Assembly (NCBI GenBank): GCA_026874595.1
Contig: CM049317.1
Location: forward strand, 71,693,618 to 71,757,617
Direction: 5' to 3'
Length of the DNA stretch: 64,000 bases
Source of the DNA: Sipunculus nudus
Taxonomy: Eukaryota > Annelida > Sipuncula > Golfingiida > Sipunculidae
Position numbers and translations under genes: made by a program. The first letter of the stretch is position 1; every line of letters begins with the position of its first letter. The notes under the pieces are model-generated. The model saw only the letters and a program-made list of their open reading frames with translations. It was not told the DNA's origin and ran no database searches. Below are positions 59,101 through 63,893 of this stretch, one piece after another.

Positions 59101-59607
59101 TGATTCAACAAGTTTTCCCTCATTGCTTTAAAGTTTTCATAGATTATTCTTGTCATTGCAGCTTCTTCAATGTCAAACTGGTGGTATTTTCTGCTGATTC
59201 CAGTATTCTTCTTTATATTAATTTGTATGTGCATATACAAGTGTTGCAAATATAAATCAGGTGAGTACAGTAACTGTTAAAGCCAAATATTACATACCAG
59301 GAATATTAAATATACATGAATTGTAGTGTATTCTTATTAGAATATTATGGTATTGCTCAATATTTCATTCTAAAAACTGTTTGCTTACTTCTTTACACAA
59401 GTGGAAAAAAAACTTGCACCTGGTGTGACAAGTTGTACAAAATATAAACATAGCACAAGCCACCTGGTGGCCATACCATACAACTACACCAGTCGAGAAT
59501 TTTCAAGCTTCCAACCAGTGTTTCTTCCATATTTGTCACCCACTCCGCTAATCCTGTTGACACCAGTGACACCTGACCCACACACCCATTGGAAAAAATT
59601 AGATTGA
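9921..59607 (+). CDS. Multi-exon gene: type I membrane protein with nine half-LDLa modules and one LDLa domain
   Basis: Thirteen exons (listed separately) join to 1128 coding bases, 375 residues plus stop. Every junction is phase 1, so each internal exon is symmetric and can be skipped without a frameshift. Residues 1-24 form a signal peptide, 24-233 nine four-cysteine modules, 234-274 an LDLa domain, 275-307 the transmembrane exon and 308-375 the tail. Seen directly: splice signals, cysteine spacing and the hydrophobic segment. Known: LDLa domains bind calcium and protein or lipoprotein ligands. Inferred: a cell-surface binding or uptake receptor; the ligand is unknown. Exon 6 has a defective donor, so the functional message may omit it (351 residues). 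No named family with this module array comes to mind. The first and last exons are the least certain. Confidence 0.72.
12084..12147. repeat. Nested TCTAGA/GACGTC palindromes
   Basis: TGTCTAGACGTCTAGACA, itself nearly a perfect palindrome, occurs twice with related half-copies on either side, separated by CAGTG/CAATG. It can fold into alternative hairpins. Confidence 0.7.
12240..13320 (+). repeat. About 278-bp tandem repeat, array 1
   Basis: The marker CATATCTCGGGAACCGTTTG recurs near 12335, 12611 and 12888, giving a 277-278-bp period. A sub-repeat with TCATCTGCCTTGGGATAA also recurs. Most units carry the palindrome AGGTGGCGCCACCT or a near copy. Short minus-strand frames in it are repeats of each other, not genes. 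Confidence 0.8.
14021..14089 (+). CDS. Exon 2: mini-module 1
   Basis: The acceptor is TTTGTCTTTCAG and the donor C/GTAAGT; 69 bases, phase 1 on both sides. It encodes residues 24-46 with C-NSVQKK-C-PDGS-C-VSMTSR-C. The spacing matches the first four cysteines of an LDLa domain. It follows the signal peptide directly and so starts the mature protein. Confidence 0.8.
14090..15341. other. Intron 2, unclassified unique-looking stretch
   Basis: No element ends or coding exons are recognisable. The region from TGTCATGACCGATCATC (about 14117) onward could be an old LTR or MITE, but no matching second end was found. Confidence 0.4.
15342..16812 (+). mobile_element. ATATGCCCGTCATATGACAGG family with nested insertion
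   Basis: The start is a hairpin (ATGCCCGTCATATGACAGG) followed by GTCCGTCCGTCTGTCCGTC. The end, GACAGGCGTATTATGC then GTGCTCTTATTT, lies at about 16785-16812. The element at 15433-16514 is inserted near its 5' end. This is a third family with the same hairpin-plus-TCCG-tract head. Confidence 0.5.
15433..16514 (+). mobile_element. AGCTCAGCTGAC-family element, 1.1 kb
   Basis: The head is TTAGATCAGCTGACTATAAG then TCATCTGAGCTATAG and a CGTCCGTCCGTCCG tract. The tail is CAGCTGAGCGCCGTGACCC, ATAGGTCCCTTGTTT. The 3' half matches 38463-39074 closely, including a perfect 24-bp palindrome at 16091-16114. Confidence 0.7.
16813..17623. other. Intron 2, 3' part, no recognised feature
   Basis: Mostly AT-rich. 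The stretch about 16870-17150 looks like a degenerate short interspersed repeat, but no polymerase III promoter boxes could be assigned. Confidence 0.35.
17624..17695 (+). CDS. Exon 3: mini-module 2
   Basis: The acceptor is ATGTACATTTCAG and the donor C/GTAAGT; 72 bases, phase 1. It encodes P-G-E-C-FAWQRK-C-PDGM-C-VDKIVGQ-C. The Pro of the PGEC linker comes from the split codon, a pattern shared by most modules. Longer frames on both strands across this exon are chance extensions into intron. Confidence 0.8.
17696..18733. other. Intron 3
   Basis: No coding or element ends are seen. It contains a long TA microsatellite (18412-18492). Confidence 0.5.
18412..18492. repeat. TA microsatellite
   Basis: About 80 bases of almost pure TA with one TTTA break near 18447. 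Confidence 0.9.
18734..18805 (+). CDS. Exon 4: mini-module 3
   Basis: The acceptor is CTTTCTTTTTCAG and the donor CCTT/GTAAGT; 72 bases, phase 1. It encodes PGEC-ARWERR-C-QGGK-C-VSKTKP-C-P. The usual PDG after the second cysteine is QGG. The exon runs one codon past the last cysteine, so the following linker starts with Tyr instead of Pro. Confidence 0.75.
18841..19130 (+). repeat. 5' fragment of the AGCTCAGCTGAC family (intron 4)
   Basis: TTTAGCTGAATTAAAAGTC then ATCTGAGCTAGAG is a worn copy of the family head; no 3' end follows. The rest of intron 4 (to 19824) shows nothing recognisable. Confidence 0.4.
19825..19893 (+). CDS. Exon 5: mini-module 4
   Basis: The acceptor is CTCTTTAACAG and the donor C/GTAAGT; 69 bases, phase 1. 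It encodes Y-F-R-C-EWYEKR-C-PDGS-C-VRDITS-C. A second AG seven bases downstream (TTTCAG) would break the cysteine frame and is rejected as the acceptor. Confidence 0.78.
20430..22300 (+). repeat. About 335-bp tandem repeat, six units
   Basis: TTACCCATAT recurs at 20448, 20784, 21099, 21441, 21780 and 22119 (spacing 336, 315, 342, 339, 339). Each unit also holds TGGACCTAGAATCTTCATT and CTGCAGACTGGTGGCGCCAC or variants. Small frames on both strands repeat unit by unit and are not genes. Confidence 0.85.
22405..23860 (+). repeat. About 278-bp tandem repeat, array 2
   Basis: The marker GCTCATATCTCGGGAACCG or a variant starts at about 22413, 22694, 22972, 23250, 23537 and 23801. It is the same family as 12240-13320, although that array belongs to an element with a different head. 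The palindrome AGGTGGCGCCACCT or a variant is present in each unit. Confidence 0.85.
24830..25240 (+). repeat. 5' fragment of the AGCTCAGCTGAC family
   Basis: TTTTTAGCTCAGCAACTGAG then TTTGTCCGTTGTATGTCC is followed by one worn 335-bp core unit (CCCCCCAGAATAATA, ACTGGTGTCACCACC). No 3' end was found. From 25240 to exon 6 nothing else is recognised. Confidence 0.5.
25976..26047 (+). CDS. Exon 6: mini-module 5, donor site lost
   Basis: The acceptor TTCTGCTTTTCAG is strong and the 24 codons are intact: PGGC-QPGQKK-C-PDGK-C-VDRLRGN-C. At the expected boundary, however, the sequence is TGTC/ATGAGT where other modules have TGTC/GTAAGT, so the donor GT is AT. Nearby GT dinucleotides give either a frameshift or loss of the last cysteine. 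Because the exon is symmetric, skipping it would keep the frame. It is either a dying exon, an assembly error or a rare non-canonical splice. Confidence 0.6.
26100..26205. repeat. AAAT and TA microsatellites
   Basis: An AAAT run (about 26115-26140) passes directly into TA repeats (to about 26205), about 60 bases past the broken donor of exon 6. A worn family head (TTTTAGCTTAGCTGGC) precedes it at about 26082. Confidence 0.8.
26505..27770 (+). mobile_element. AGCTCAGCTGAC-family element, copy A, 3' end lost
   Basis: The head TTTTTAGCTCAGCTGACTG starts a segment collinear with 36645-37800 (GGGCATGTTTTGAAACCATG, CAACCAACAG, GAATCTTTTATT). Similarity stops where the TIR element at 27771 begins. 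Confidence 0.65.
27771..29388. mobile_element. DNA transposon with about 28-bp terminal inverted repeats, 1.6 kb
   Basis: The left end TACCATATTTACCTGTGTAT then AAGGCGAT is answered by the right end whose complement reads TACCATATTTACCCATGTAC then AAGGCGAT (about 25 of 28 match). The left neighbour is GTATAT and the right TATATA, so a TA-type duplication is possible. No transposase is readable, so it is probably non-autonomous. Confidence 0.65.
29389..29640. repeat. Segment similar to the region of the proposed last exon
   Basis: TTATGGTATCTGCCAATATT, AAAACTATTTACTTACTTCT and TACACAAG line up in order with 59343-59401, and weaker similarity continues into exon 13. Here the sequence after CACAAG is TAAAAAAAAC, so the tail frame is not kept. 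It is either a copy of the exon region or a shared repeat. Confidence 0.5.
29890..29949 (+). CDS. Exon 7: short mini-module 6
   Basis: The acceptor is TGTTTTGATCAG and the donor C/GTAAGT; 60 bases, phase 1. It encodes PGEC-RAGQKK-C-KDGS-C-RYR-C, so the last loop is three residues instead of six or seven. The frame and all four cysteines are kept, consistent with a clean 12-base deletion. Confidence 0.75.
29950..30734. other. Intron 7, 5' part
   Basis: No gene is seen. A worn repeat head (GTCAGCTTAGCATT then CATCTGTCCGTTTGGCTGTC) lies near 30402. Confidence 0.4.
30735..31545 (+). repeat. Segmental duplication, copy A (contains exon 8)
   Basis: The order GAATTGGGACAGTGAAC, GGTCTTCTCTG, ACCTCCCATATATGAATAAT, GGATATACAAGGACAACC, then exon 8, then CATGGGGCAGCGTTAC is repeated at 33600-39765. 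Identity looks high outside the exons too, so the duplication is comparatively recent. Confidence 0.8.
31356..31427 (+). CDS. Exon 8: mini-module 7 (duplication copy A)
   Basis: The acceptor is TTCTGTTTTTTAG and the donor C/GTAAGT; 72 bases, phase 1. It encodes PGEC-SSWQKK-C-QDGR-C-VSRFSGR-C. The exon and its flanks are duplicated at 39592; the two exons share the linker, SS start and G-R-C end. Confidence 0.8.
31640..33560 (+). pseudogene. 5'-truncated L1/Tx1-like LINE fragment (intron 8)
   Basis: The fragment starts within the reverse transcriptase (GRYIGE-like region), continues through KAAFDSVD and RGSRQGDPSAPYLF, and shows FPDDCT where the catalytic FADD box should be, so one catalytic-loop residue is changed. 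It then decays through stops and shifts. At 33191-33475 a C-terminal zinc-binding domain (zf-RVT type) is still open: CSYC, then H and C (VQHLFYEC). It is related to the LINE at 47635-51457 and is dead. Confidence 0.8.
34470..36480 (-). pseudogene. hAT transposase, DUF4371/zf-TTF type, decayed
   Basis: This would be the DDE-type transposase that mobilises the element. From 36480 downward: an N-terminal segment with AVMAFTQR; LGRQGLALHGHRDD followed by SNRGNLREL; then ILDFRYTERGTAAHLAWLI and CGLNPDEVRGQL near 35700; and a C-terminal hAT dimerisation region near 34570 (VTSCEVEQSFSTVRCVK, LRSTMGQ). Stops and shifts separate these pieces, so it is inactive. The family call rests on recognising this order of motifs. 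Confidence 0.75.
36645..38462 (+). mobile_element. AGCTCAGCTGAC-family element, copy B
   Basis: The head is TTTTTAGCTCAGCTGACTAT then AAGTCATCTGAGCTATAG and GTCCGTCGTCCGGCCGTC. The tail is AAGCTGGTTGTCATGACCC then ATGGGTCTTTTGTTT. It is collinear with 26505-27770 for about 1.1 kb. It lies inside the hAT element. Confidence 0.7.
38463..39074 (+). repeat. 3' part of an element like 15433-16514
   Basis: It is collinear with about 15905-16514, starting at TATATTCTGGATTCTCAAC and ending in CAGCTGAGCGCCGTGACCC, ATTGGTCCCTTGTT. The head is missing, which suggests the copy at 36645-38462 landed in, or replaced, its 5' half. Confidence 0.65.
39592..39663 (+). CDS. Exon 9: mini-module 8 (duplication copy B)
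   Basis: The acceptor is TTCTGTTTTTCAG and the donor C/GTAAGT; 72 bases, phase 1. It encodes PGEC-SSGEKI-C-PDGR-C-VGRTYGR-C. Most differences from exon 8 change the residue while all cysteines are kept, so both copies look coding. Confidence 0.8.
39766..40275. other. Intron 9, no recognised feature
   Basis: No repeat ends, exons or long frames are recognisable. Confidence 0.4.
40276..42952. mobile_element. TIR element TACCATATTTCCTTGATCA, 2.7 kb, with nested repeat
   Basis: The left end TACCATATTTCCTTGATCAG matches the complement of the right end (TACCATATTTCCTTGATCAA). Subterminal sequences (AGACGCTGG, TTAAATAG) also mirror each other. Element 40501-41992 is inserted in it. The 42080-42740 part is shared with 44850-45350. 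No transposase is recognised. Confidence 0.65.
40501..41992 (+). mobile_element. AGCGAACCTGTGAGC-family element
   Basis: The head TTTTAAGCGAACCTTTGAGC and the tail GGCCTGTAGGCCTTGTTT match the ends at 11281-13606. Inside are units with ACTGGTGGTGCCACCTACAA and a short repeat AGGTCAAGAGTTCACTCAGT (about 41230-41400). It is non-coding. Confidence 0.6.
43128..44694 (+). mobile_element. AGCTCAGCTGAC-family element, 1.6 kb
   Basis: The head is CTTTTTAGCTCAGCTGACTA then GTCCATCTGTCTGTCTGTCC. The tail is CAGCTGAGCGATGTGACCC, ATGGGTCCCTTGTTT. It is related along its length to 26505 and 36645 and supplies the full-length 3' half for the fragment at 9190-9364. Confidence 0.7.
45361..47627 (+). mobile_element. 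AGCTCAGCTGAC-family element with AGGTCA-rich section
   Basis: The head is TTTTTTAGCTCAGCTGACTT then TCTGTCCGTCCGGCGGGCCG. The tail is CAGCTGAGTGTCATGACCC, ATGGGTCACTTGTTT. From 45700 to 46290 it holds repeated AGGTCA words at short spacing, within units that repeat about every 130 bp (ACCTACCAACAGGGGAAGA). It is non-coding. Confidence 0.65.
47635..49194 (-). pseudogene. LINE ORF2, reverse transcriptase part, truncated at its 3' end
   Basis: About 515 codons are open on the minus strand. Blocks in order: NAWRPISLLN, YAFVKGRYIGE, FAADLEAAFDSVEHDFLF, LDRGTRQGDPLAPYLFIMAI, then FADDTTIFV with the catalytic DD intact, and the thumb region. The frame then runs into an A-run (complement of 47625-47634) and into an unrelated repeat. 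The related fragment at 31640-33560 continues for about 260 more codons to a zinc-binding C-terminus, so this copy lacks that part. Belongs to the L1/Tx1-like group by overall pattern. Confidence 0.85.
49267..50389 (-). pseudogene. LINE ORF2, endonuclease part and linker, frameshifted
   Basis: This is an apurinic/apyrimidinic-type endonuclease that nicks the target. From 50389: LQILSLNVRGLRN, CFLQECHCV, VNTYAPN and WGGDFNVHL. After a frameshift near 49900 come RRLDYFLVSD and TDHSAVVLKVD near 49680. These are the metal-binding and catalytic blocks of the family in the usual order. A stop near 49510 and another break near 49267 separate it from the reverse transcriptase. Confidence 0.85.
50611..51457 (-). 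pseudogene. LINE ORF1, L1-type RNA-binding protein, broken
   Basis: ORF1 proteins of L1-like LINEs coat the element RNA. Reading from 51457: a Ser-rich basic N-terminus, a coiled coil (KMLDDLETKL to SELEEQNGKS), then the RNA-recognition block (LEQYSRKSNIRIFGVQE) and C-terminal domain (DIDAAHRAGK, RAIIVKFVRR). This order matches Transposase_22-type ORF1. A stop and a frameshift between 51208 and 51145 break the coiled coil. ORF1 precedes ORF2 by about 220 bases. Confidence 0.8.
52738..53129. other. Intron 9, 3' part, no recognised feature
   Basis: No exon, element end or repeat unit could be assigned. Confidence 0.4.
53130..53621 (+). repeat. 3' part of an element like 15433-16514
   Basis: GCCATAAAACCAGGTACTTA and the tail CAGCTGAGCACCGTGACCC, ATGGGTCCCTTGTT match about 15700-16514 with internal deletions. 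It ends about 40 bases before exon 10. Confidence 0.6.
53662..53733 (+). CDS. Exon 10: mini-module 9
   Basis: The acceptor is TTGTTTTTCATAG and the donor T/GTAAGT; 72 bases, phase 1. It encodes PGEC-KYGQKK-C-SDGS-C-VDKYTER-C. A transposable-element 3' end (53621) stops about 40 bases before the acceptor, so the branch-point region lies close to or inside repeat sequence. Confidence 0.78.
53734..55274. other. Intron 10
   Basis: No element ends are seen. Around 53936-54110 are short related phrases (ATTAGACAGG, GGTGGTCTTA) that look like a small degenerate repeat. Otherwise nothing is recognised. Confidence 0.4.
55275..55397 (+). CDS. Exon 11: complete LDL-receptor class A domain
   Basis: The acceptor is TTAATATTCATAG and the donor G/GTAGGT; 123 bases, phase 1. 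It encodes 41 residues with six cysteines: C-x7-C-x5-C-x6-C-x5-C-x8-C. After the fourth cysteine, D-SNS-D-C-PQG-EDE supplies the acidic residues that bind calcium in LDLa domains, and CISRYRKCD fits the family core. A TAG seen next to the acceptor is not in the used frame (split codon TTA). This is the only full LDLa domain in the window and sits next to the membrane segment. Confidence 0.82.
55747..55965 (+). repeat. Very short, worn AGCTCAGCTGAC-family copy
   Basis: The head TTTTAGTTCAGCTGACGAAA and a degraded tail (CCAGCTGGGGATCATGGTCC, ATGGG) are about 200 bp apart, suggesting a deletion derivative. Confidence 0.35.
56091..57740 (+). mobile_element. AGCGAACCTGTGAGC-family element, core copy 3
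   Basis: The head is TTTTTAGCGAACCTGTGAGC. Repeating units hold GCTAGCATCACCAAATTTTA, GTTGGTCACATGAGTCATAT and GGTGGCACCACCTGCATC. It closes with the short AGGTCAAGAGTTCACTCAGT repeat (about 57700). The 3' terminus is not clear. It is non-coding. Confidence 0.55.
57741..59161. other. Intron 11, 3' part
   Basis: Contains one isolated core-like phrase (GACTGGTGGTGCCATCTGC near 57998) and a worn repeat tail (GAGTGTCATGGCCC near 58654). No coding signal is seen. Confidence 0.4.
59162..59260 (+). CDS. Exon 12: transmembrane segment
   Basis: The acceptor is TTGTCATTGCAG and the donor TCAG/GTGAGT; 99 bases, phase 1. It encodes residues 275-307: a polar start (ASSMSN), a roughly 20-residue hydrophobic run from WW through ILICMCIY, then a basic, cysteine-containing inner edge (KCCKYKS). 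The charge pattern gives an outside N-terminus. The two juxtamembrane cysteines could be lipid-modified (inference). Phase match on both sides supports it as part of this gene. Confidence 0.7.
59402..59607 (+). CDS. Exon 13: cytoplasmic tail and stop
   Basis: The acceptor is TTGCTTACTTCTTTACACAAG; 206 bases to a TGA. Read in the frame set by exon 12, it adds 68 residues beginning V-E-K-K and is rich in Pro, Thr and Tyr (VAIPYNYTSREF, LSPTPLILLTPVTPDP). A nearby intronic segment (29389-29640) is similar, so this exon may have come from, or been copied into, a repeat. The antisense strand is also open for 124 codons. Another terminal exon further downstream cannot be excluded. Confidence 0.5.
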
Positions 59608-59931
59608 CATCATTTGACCCATGCGTCCATTGGTTGACCTTGATTTGATTTGCATAGACATCTTCTAACCTCTGACCCCCTTGTGACTGTCTGACCGTTG
59701 TTTTTGCATGGCAGAACAATCCCGCTTTGGCGGGCTGCTCGTAATACCTATCATCAAAGTAAACCAAAGAGCAAAATATTTGTATTTAACTTACCAAACA
59801 AATTATCTGCATTCACTGATCAGGCCATATGCATTTTAAATGTGCCAGTTTTTACCATTTGAACCAAATCATAAGATATAACCAGGTCTAATAGAGTGCC
59901 AGCAATGTCAATATTTTACATTGTCAGTAAT

Positions 59932-59937
59932 AATAAA
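59932..59937 (+). promoter_or_regulatory. Candidate polyadenylation signal
   Basis: AATAAA lies about 325 bases past the stop at 59607 in otherwise unrepetitive sequence. It is the first reasonable signal after the proposed last exon, but the motif is common in AT-rich DNA. Confidence 0.3.
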
Positions 59938-60146
59938 GTCTGCTCATTGCTAGTTTCATCTGAAAAAGCAGCAGACAGACTTTAGGTGCACAGTGCCCTG
60001 TGCAAAACTCTGCATGGTCTGCTATGCTGTCAGATGTCCTGTTGAATGGTTTGGATTATTTTAGTGGCTCCTCTCCCCCAACATATCTAATCATGTTATA
60101 AACAAAACAAACCACCTATGTGTGATAAGATTGGCATTTTCTGGCT

Positions 60147-63100
60147 TATTTTTAGCGAACCTGTGAGCTTATGTGATGGTGTGGCGTCATATGTCGTGCC
60201 TCGTCTGTACGTTTACCATAGCTATCTCAAAAACGGCAGGAGCTAGCATCATCAAATTTTTTGCAAATAATCAGTCATTTGAAAAACTCTATTGGATTTT
60301 GTTTATTTTTTCTAACTGAATTTACTTAGATTTTAAAGGGGAAAAGCTAAAAAAGCTCTAAAAATCTTCTCCAAAAATGTCCAGCAAAATTGTCCAATAT
60401 TTCACAGAAATGATCCCTGGAACAATCTCTCTCAAGTTGTTCGAATGGTTCCAGGTTGGAGATTTTAGGCCGAGTTACAGCTAGTTGAACTTAGTCATCT
60501 GTCCAAAAAAGCATACTAAAATTACAATCTTAGAAACGGCTGGAGCTGTCATCACCAAATTTTATGCCAATGTTGGTCACATGAGTCATGTCTGAAATTC
60601 AGGTATTTGTGGTGCCACCTGCATCGGCCTTTTTTGAACAGGGGTCATCAGTGCCCGTATCATACTGACAGCAACAAAAAACTTCTTCTCTGAAACCATT
60701 TGGCCAAATTGTTTAATATCGCACAGAAATGATCCTGGGGTAGTGCTTTCTGAAGTTTGTTCAAATGGTCTCAGTTCAGTGACATTTGGCTGAGTTATGG
60801 GAAGCTGAATTTAGTCATATGCCATAACAGCCCATTTTAGCTCAGTTGCTACAAAGATCTTCTTCTCAAAAACCACTGGGCCAAATTCTTAAATCTCACA
60901 CATTAATTATCCTTAGATGTTGATGATTCAAGTTTGTTCAAATGGTTTTGGTTCAGTGATTTTTGGCTGAGTTATTCGAAGCTTAAATTAGCCATTTTGC
61001 TTTATTTTCCCATATGAGTTATAAACCTGCAAAACGTTTTTTGACTGACGCCACTGAGGCCAATTTGTTTAATATTTTACAAAAATAATCCCCTGAATAA
61101 TTATTATAATAATTGTCTTTTATGGTTCCAAAGAATGAATTTTGGCTAAATAATAAAGATTGAATTGAGTCATTTTACCATATATTATAGCTGTGTGAAG
61201 CAGATACATCTAGCCTGAAACCAGTTTATCAGCATCTGTTACATCATGCCTCCAGACATTTAGATTTCAGGTTATCTTTGGTTAATATTGGCAAGAATGT
61301 TTTTTTAAAAACTTTAATAAAATGTAGATTTATAATTTTAGATATTCCTCATGCCAGGCAATGTTTACAATCACAGGTATACGTTAACCCATACTATTTC
61401 CAAAACGACTGGAGCTAGCATCATGAAATTTAATGCAAAAAATTAGCCATCTGAAAAAAATCTGCATTTTCTTAGATTTTATAGAGAAAAAGCTAAAAAA
61501 AACCTTTAAAAATCTTCTCCTCTGAAACAGTCAAGCCAATTTGTTCAATATTTCACAGAAATAATCTTTTATACCATCTCTCTCAAGTTTGTTCAAATGG
61601 TTCAAGTTCTGTGAATTTTGGCAGAATCACAGGAAGTTGAACCTAGTCATCTGTCCAAAAAAGCATACTAAAATGACAATCTCAGAAACGGCCAGAGCTA
61701 TCATCACCAAATTTTATGCCAGTGTTGGTCACATGAGTCATATATGAAATTCAGGTATCAGTGGCGCCACCTGCATTGACCTTTTTTTGTACAGTGGTCA
61801 TTGGTCATCTGTATATCAACCCATAATTTCTCAGGAATTGCAGGAGCTACCATCCTCAGATTTTATGCAGTTATCTGTCACATATCAAATGTTGTGGGAT
61901 TAGCTTTTTTTTTTTTTGCTATCTGCATTTACTTAGATTTTATAGGGGAAAAGCTGAAAAACCTTTAAGAGTTCTTGTAAGCGGTCCAGCCAAACTGTTC
62001 AATATTTTACAGAAATGATCCCAGAGGCAAGCAGTCTCAAGTTTGTTCAAATGGTTTGCATTTGATGAATTTTAGTGGAGTTAAATGAATTTGAACGGTC
62101 ATTTGGCCAAGTAAGCATACTGACATAGTTATCTCAGAAATGACAGAAGCTAGCATCGCTAAGTATTGTGCAAATGTTGGTCACTTGACTCATATTTGAA
62201 GTTGCAGATTTTGATGTGCCACCTCCATTGACCCATTTTTTATGGGCAAAAACCTCATAATTTTAGCCTCTTTCAGCTTAAAATGTTTATGATGAAACTG
62301 TCAAGTTGAATCGTTCAATTTTTCAAAAGAATTATCGTAGGACATGGTTCTTTCAATAATATCAGAAAAACTTAAGTTGGTCTTATTGCCATTATTATGT
62401 CTAACTCAACTGAGGACTGCAAAACTGTTCTTCTACAAAATTATTGTTTCAAATATAACTTCTGTTACATGGCACAAAAATTATTCTTAGGTGGCCTTTG
62501 TTCAAGTTTACTTGAATGATTTTTGGCAGATTTATTGGACCTTTAACAATGAAAGAACTGAATCTTTTATTTTTCTAGATATTTTGATAAAAAGTTTATG
62601 AATATTTCAGCTTGAAAAAAAGCATTTTAGCCAAAGTCTTTCAGTATGGGTAGCAGATTTACCAACAGGCTAAGATTGTGTCTGTATCTTTAAATAGGTT
62701 GAGAAACTGCCAACTGTTTCAGATTTGGCAACAGAACAAGAGTTCATTCAGTGCAGCCAGATATGGGTCAATTGTTCAATCAGTGCAGCAAAGCACAAGG
62801 CATGTGTTCACCTCATGGGTGACATGTGAACACCTCATGGGCACCATGTACTTCATGGGTGTCATGCCCCTCAGGGCAGGGCCCCTGCATGAGCTTATGC
62901 AATGGTGTGGCTACTATTTCATATATGGCAACAGGCTAGAGGTCAGTCTGGATCTATTTATAGCTTTGGCAGACTACGAACTGTATCAGATTAGGCAACA
63001 GGTCTAGAGTTGACACAGTGCAGCCAGGTATGGGTCAGGAGTTCACTTAGTGCAGTAGCTGCATTCTGTTTATAGCGTTGGCAGACTGCCCACTGCAGCA

Positions 63101-63705
63101 GATTTGGCACCAAAGTTCAGCCTAGATCTATTTATAGCTTTTGGCAACTGTATCAGATTAGGCGACAGGTCAAGAGTTCACTCAGTGCAGCCAAGTACAG
63201 GTCAAAAGTTCCCTCAGTCTAGCCAGGTGCAGGTCATGAGTTCACTCAGTGCAGTAGCCTGAGCTAGCAAATTTGTCACAGTTCACTAGGGGCAACTGCC
63301 TTTCTCACCTAAGCGTGGTCAGCCCCATGCATCAGACTTAAGGTAAGTTTGATGTATTGGCCTAATATTTTGACCTGTCTATGTGTCTTTGATGGGTTTC
63401 TCGTTCACAAGACAGGTGTCACCAACTACAATGACATTTGCACAGTGTGTGACTTTTAAGCCCCTTATTTCTATAGAGGAATTTGATATATCATCCTGAA
63501 ATTGGGCATATTTATACCTATCGTATTTTAATTATCGTATACTTGTCGTATACATGACTGGTGGTGCCACCTACAATATTTTTTGCACAGTGTGTGTCCC
63601 TGCTTATTTCTCAGGAGGGGTTTGATATGTCAGTCTGAACTTGGGCATATGTATATATCTCTGAAACCTTTTTGTATACAAGACTGGTGGTGCCAGCTAC
63701 AATCA
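60147..63705 (+). mobile_element. AGCGAACCTGTGAGC-family element, largest copy
   Basis: The head is TTTTTAGCGAACCTGTGAGC. Several divergent units carry CTCTCAAGTTTGTTCAAATG, AGCATCATCAAATTTT and GGTGGTGCCACCTGCATCGG or GTGGCGCCACCTGCATTGAC. A final section (62680-63280) repeats TTTATAGCTTTGGCAGACT and AGTTCACTCAGTGCAGCCA. Its 3' end is interrupted by another element at 63706. Confidence 0.6.
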
Positions 63706-63893
63706 TTTTTAGCTCAGCTGACTGTAAGTCAACTGAGGTATAGGAATGGTGCTTTGTCCGTCATCCGTCTGGTTGTCAGGCCGTCCATTAGCAGGGCACA
63801 AATCATAACAGCTGGTCCTAGAAACTTTTAAGTGAACATCCAGGGAGGTCAATTAAAAATTTCCTTGGAAACCTTAAATTAGGTCACTGCGAC
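63706..63893 (+). mobile_element. 5' part of an AGCTCAGCTGAC-family element
   Basis: TTTTTAGCTCAGCTGACTGT then AAGTCAACTGAGGTATAG and a GTCCGTCATCCGTCTGG tract. It is cut short by the next head at 63894. Confidence 0.6.

Noticed and set aside
59393-59767. Minus-strand frame of 124 codons overlapping the proposed last exon
   Set aside because: No recognisable domain or initiation context, and no partner exons on that strand; recorded as competition for exon 13 rather than a gene.
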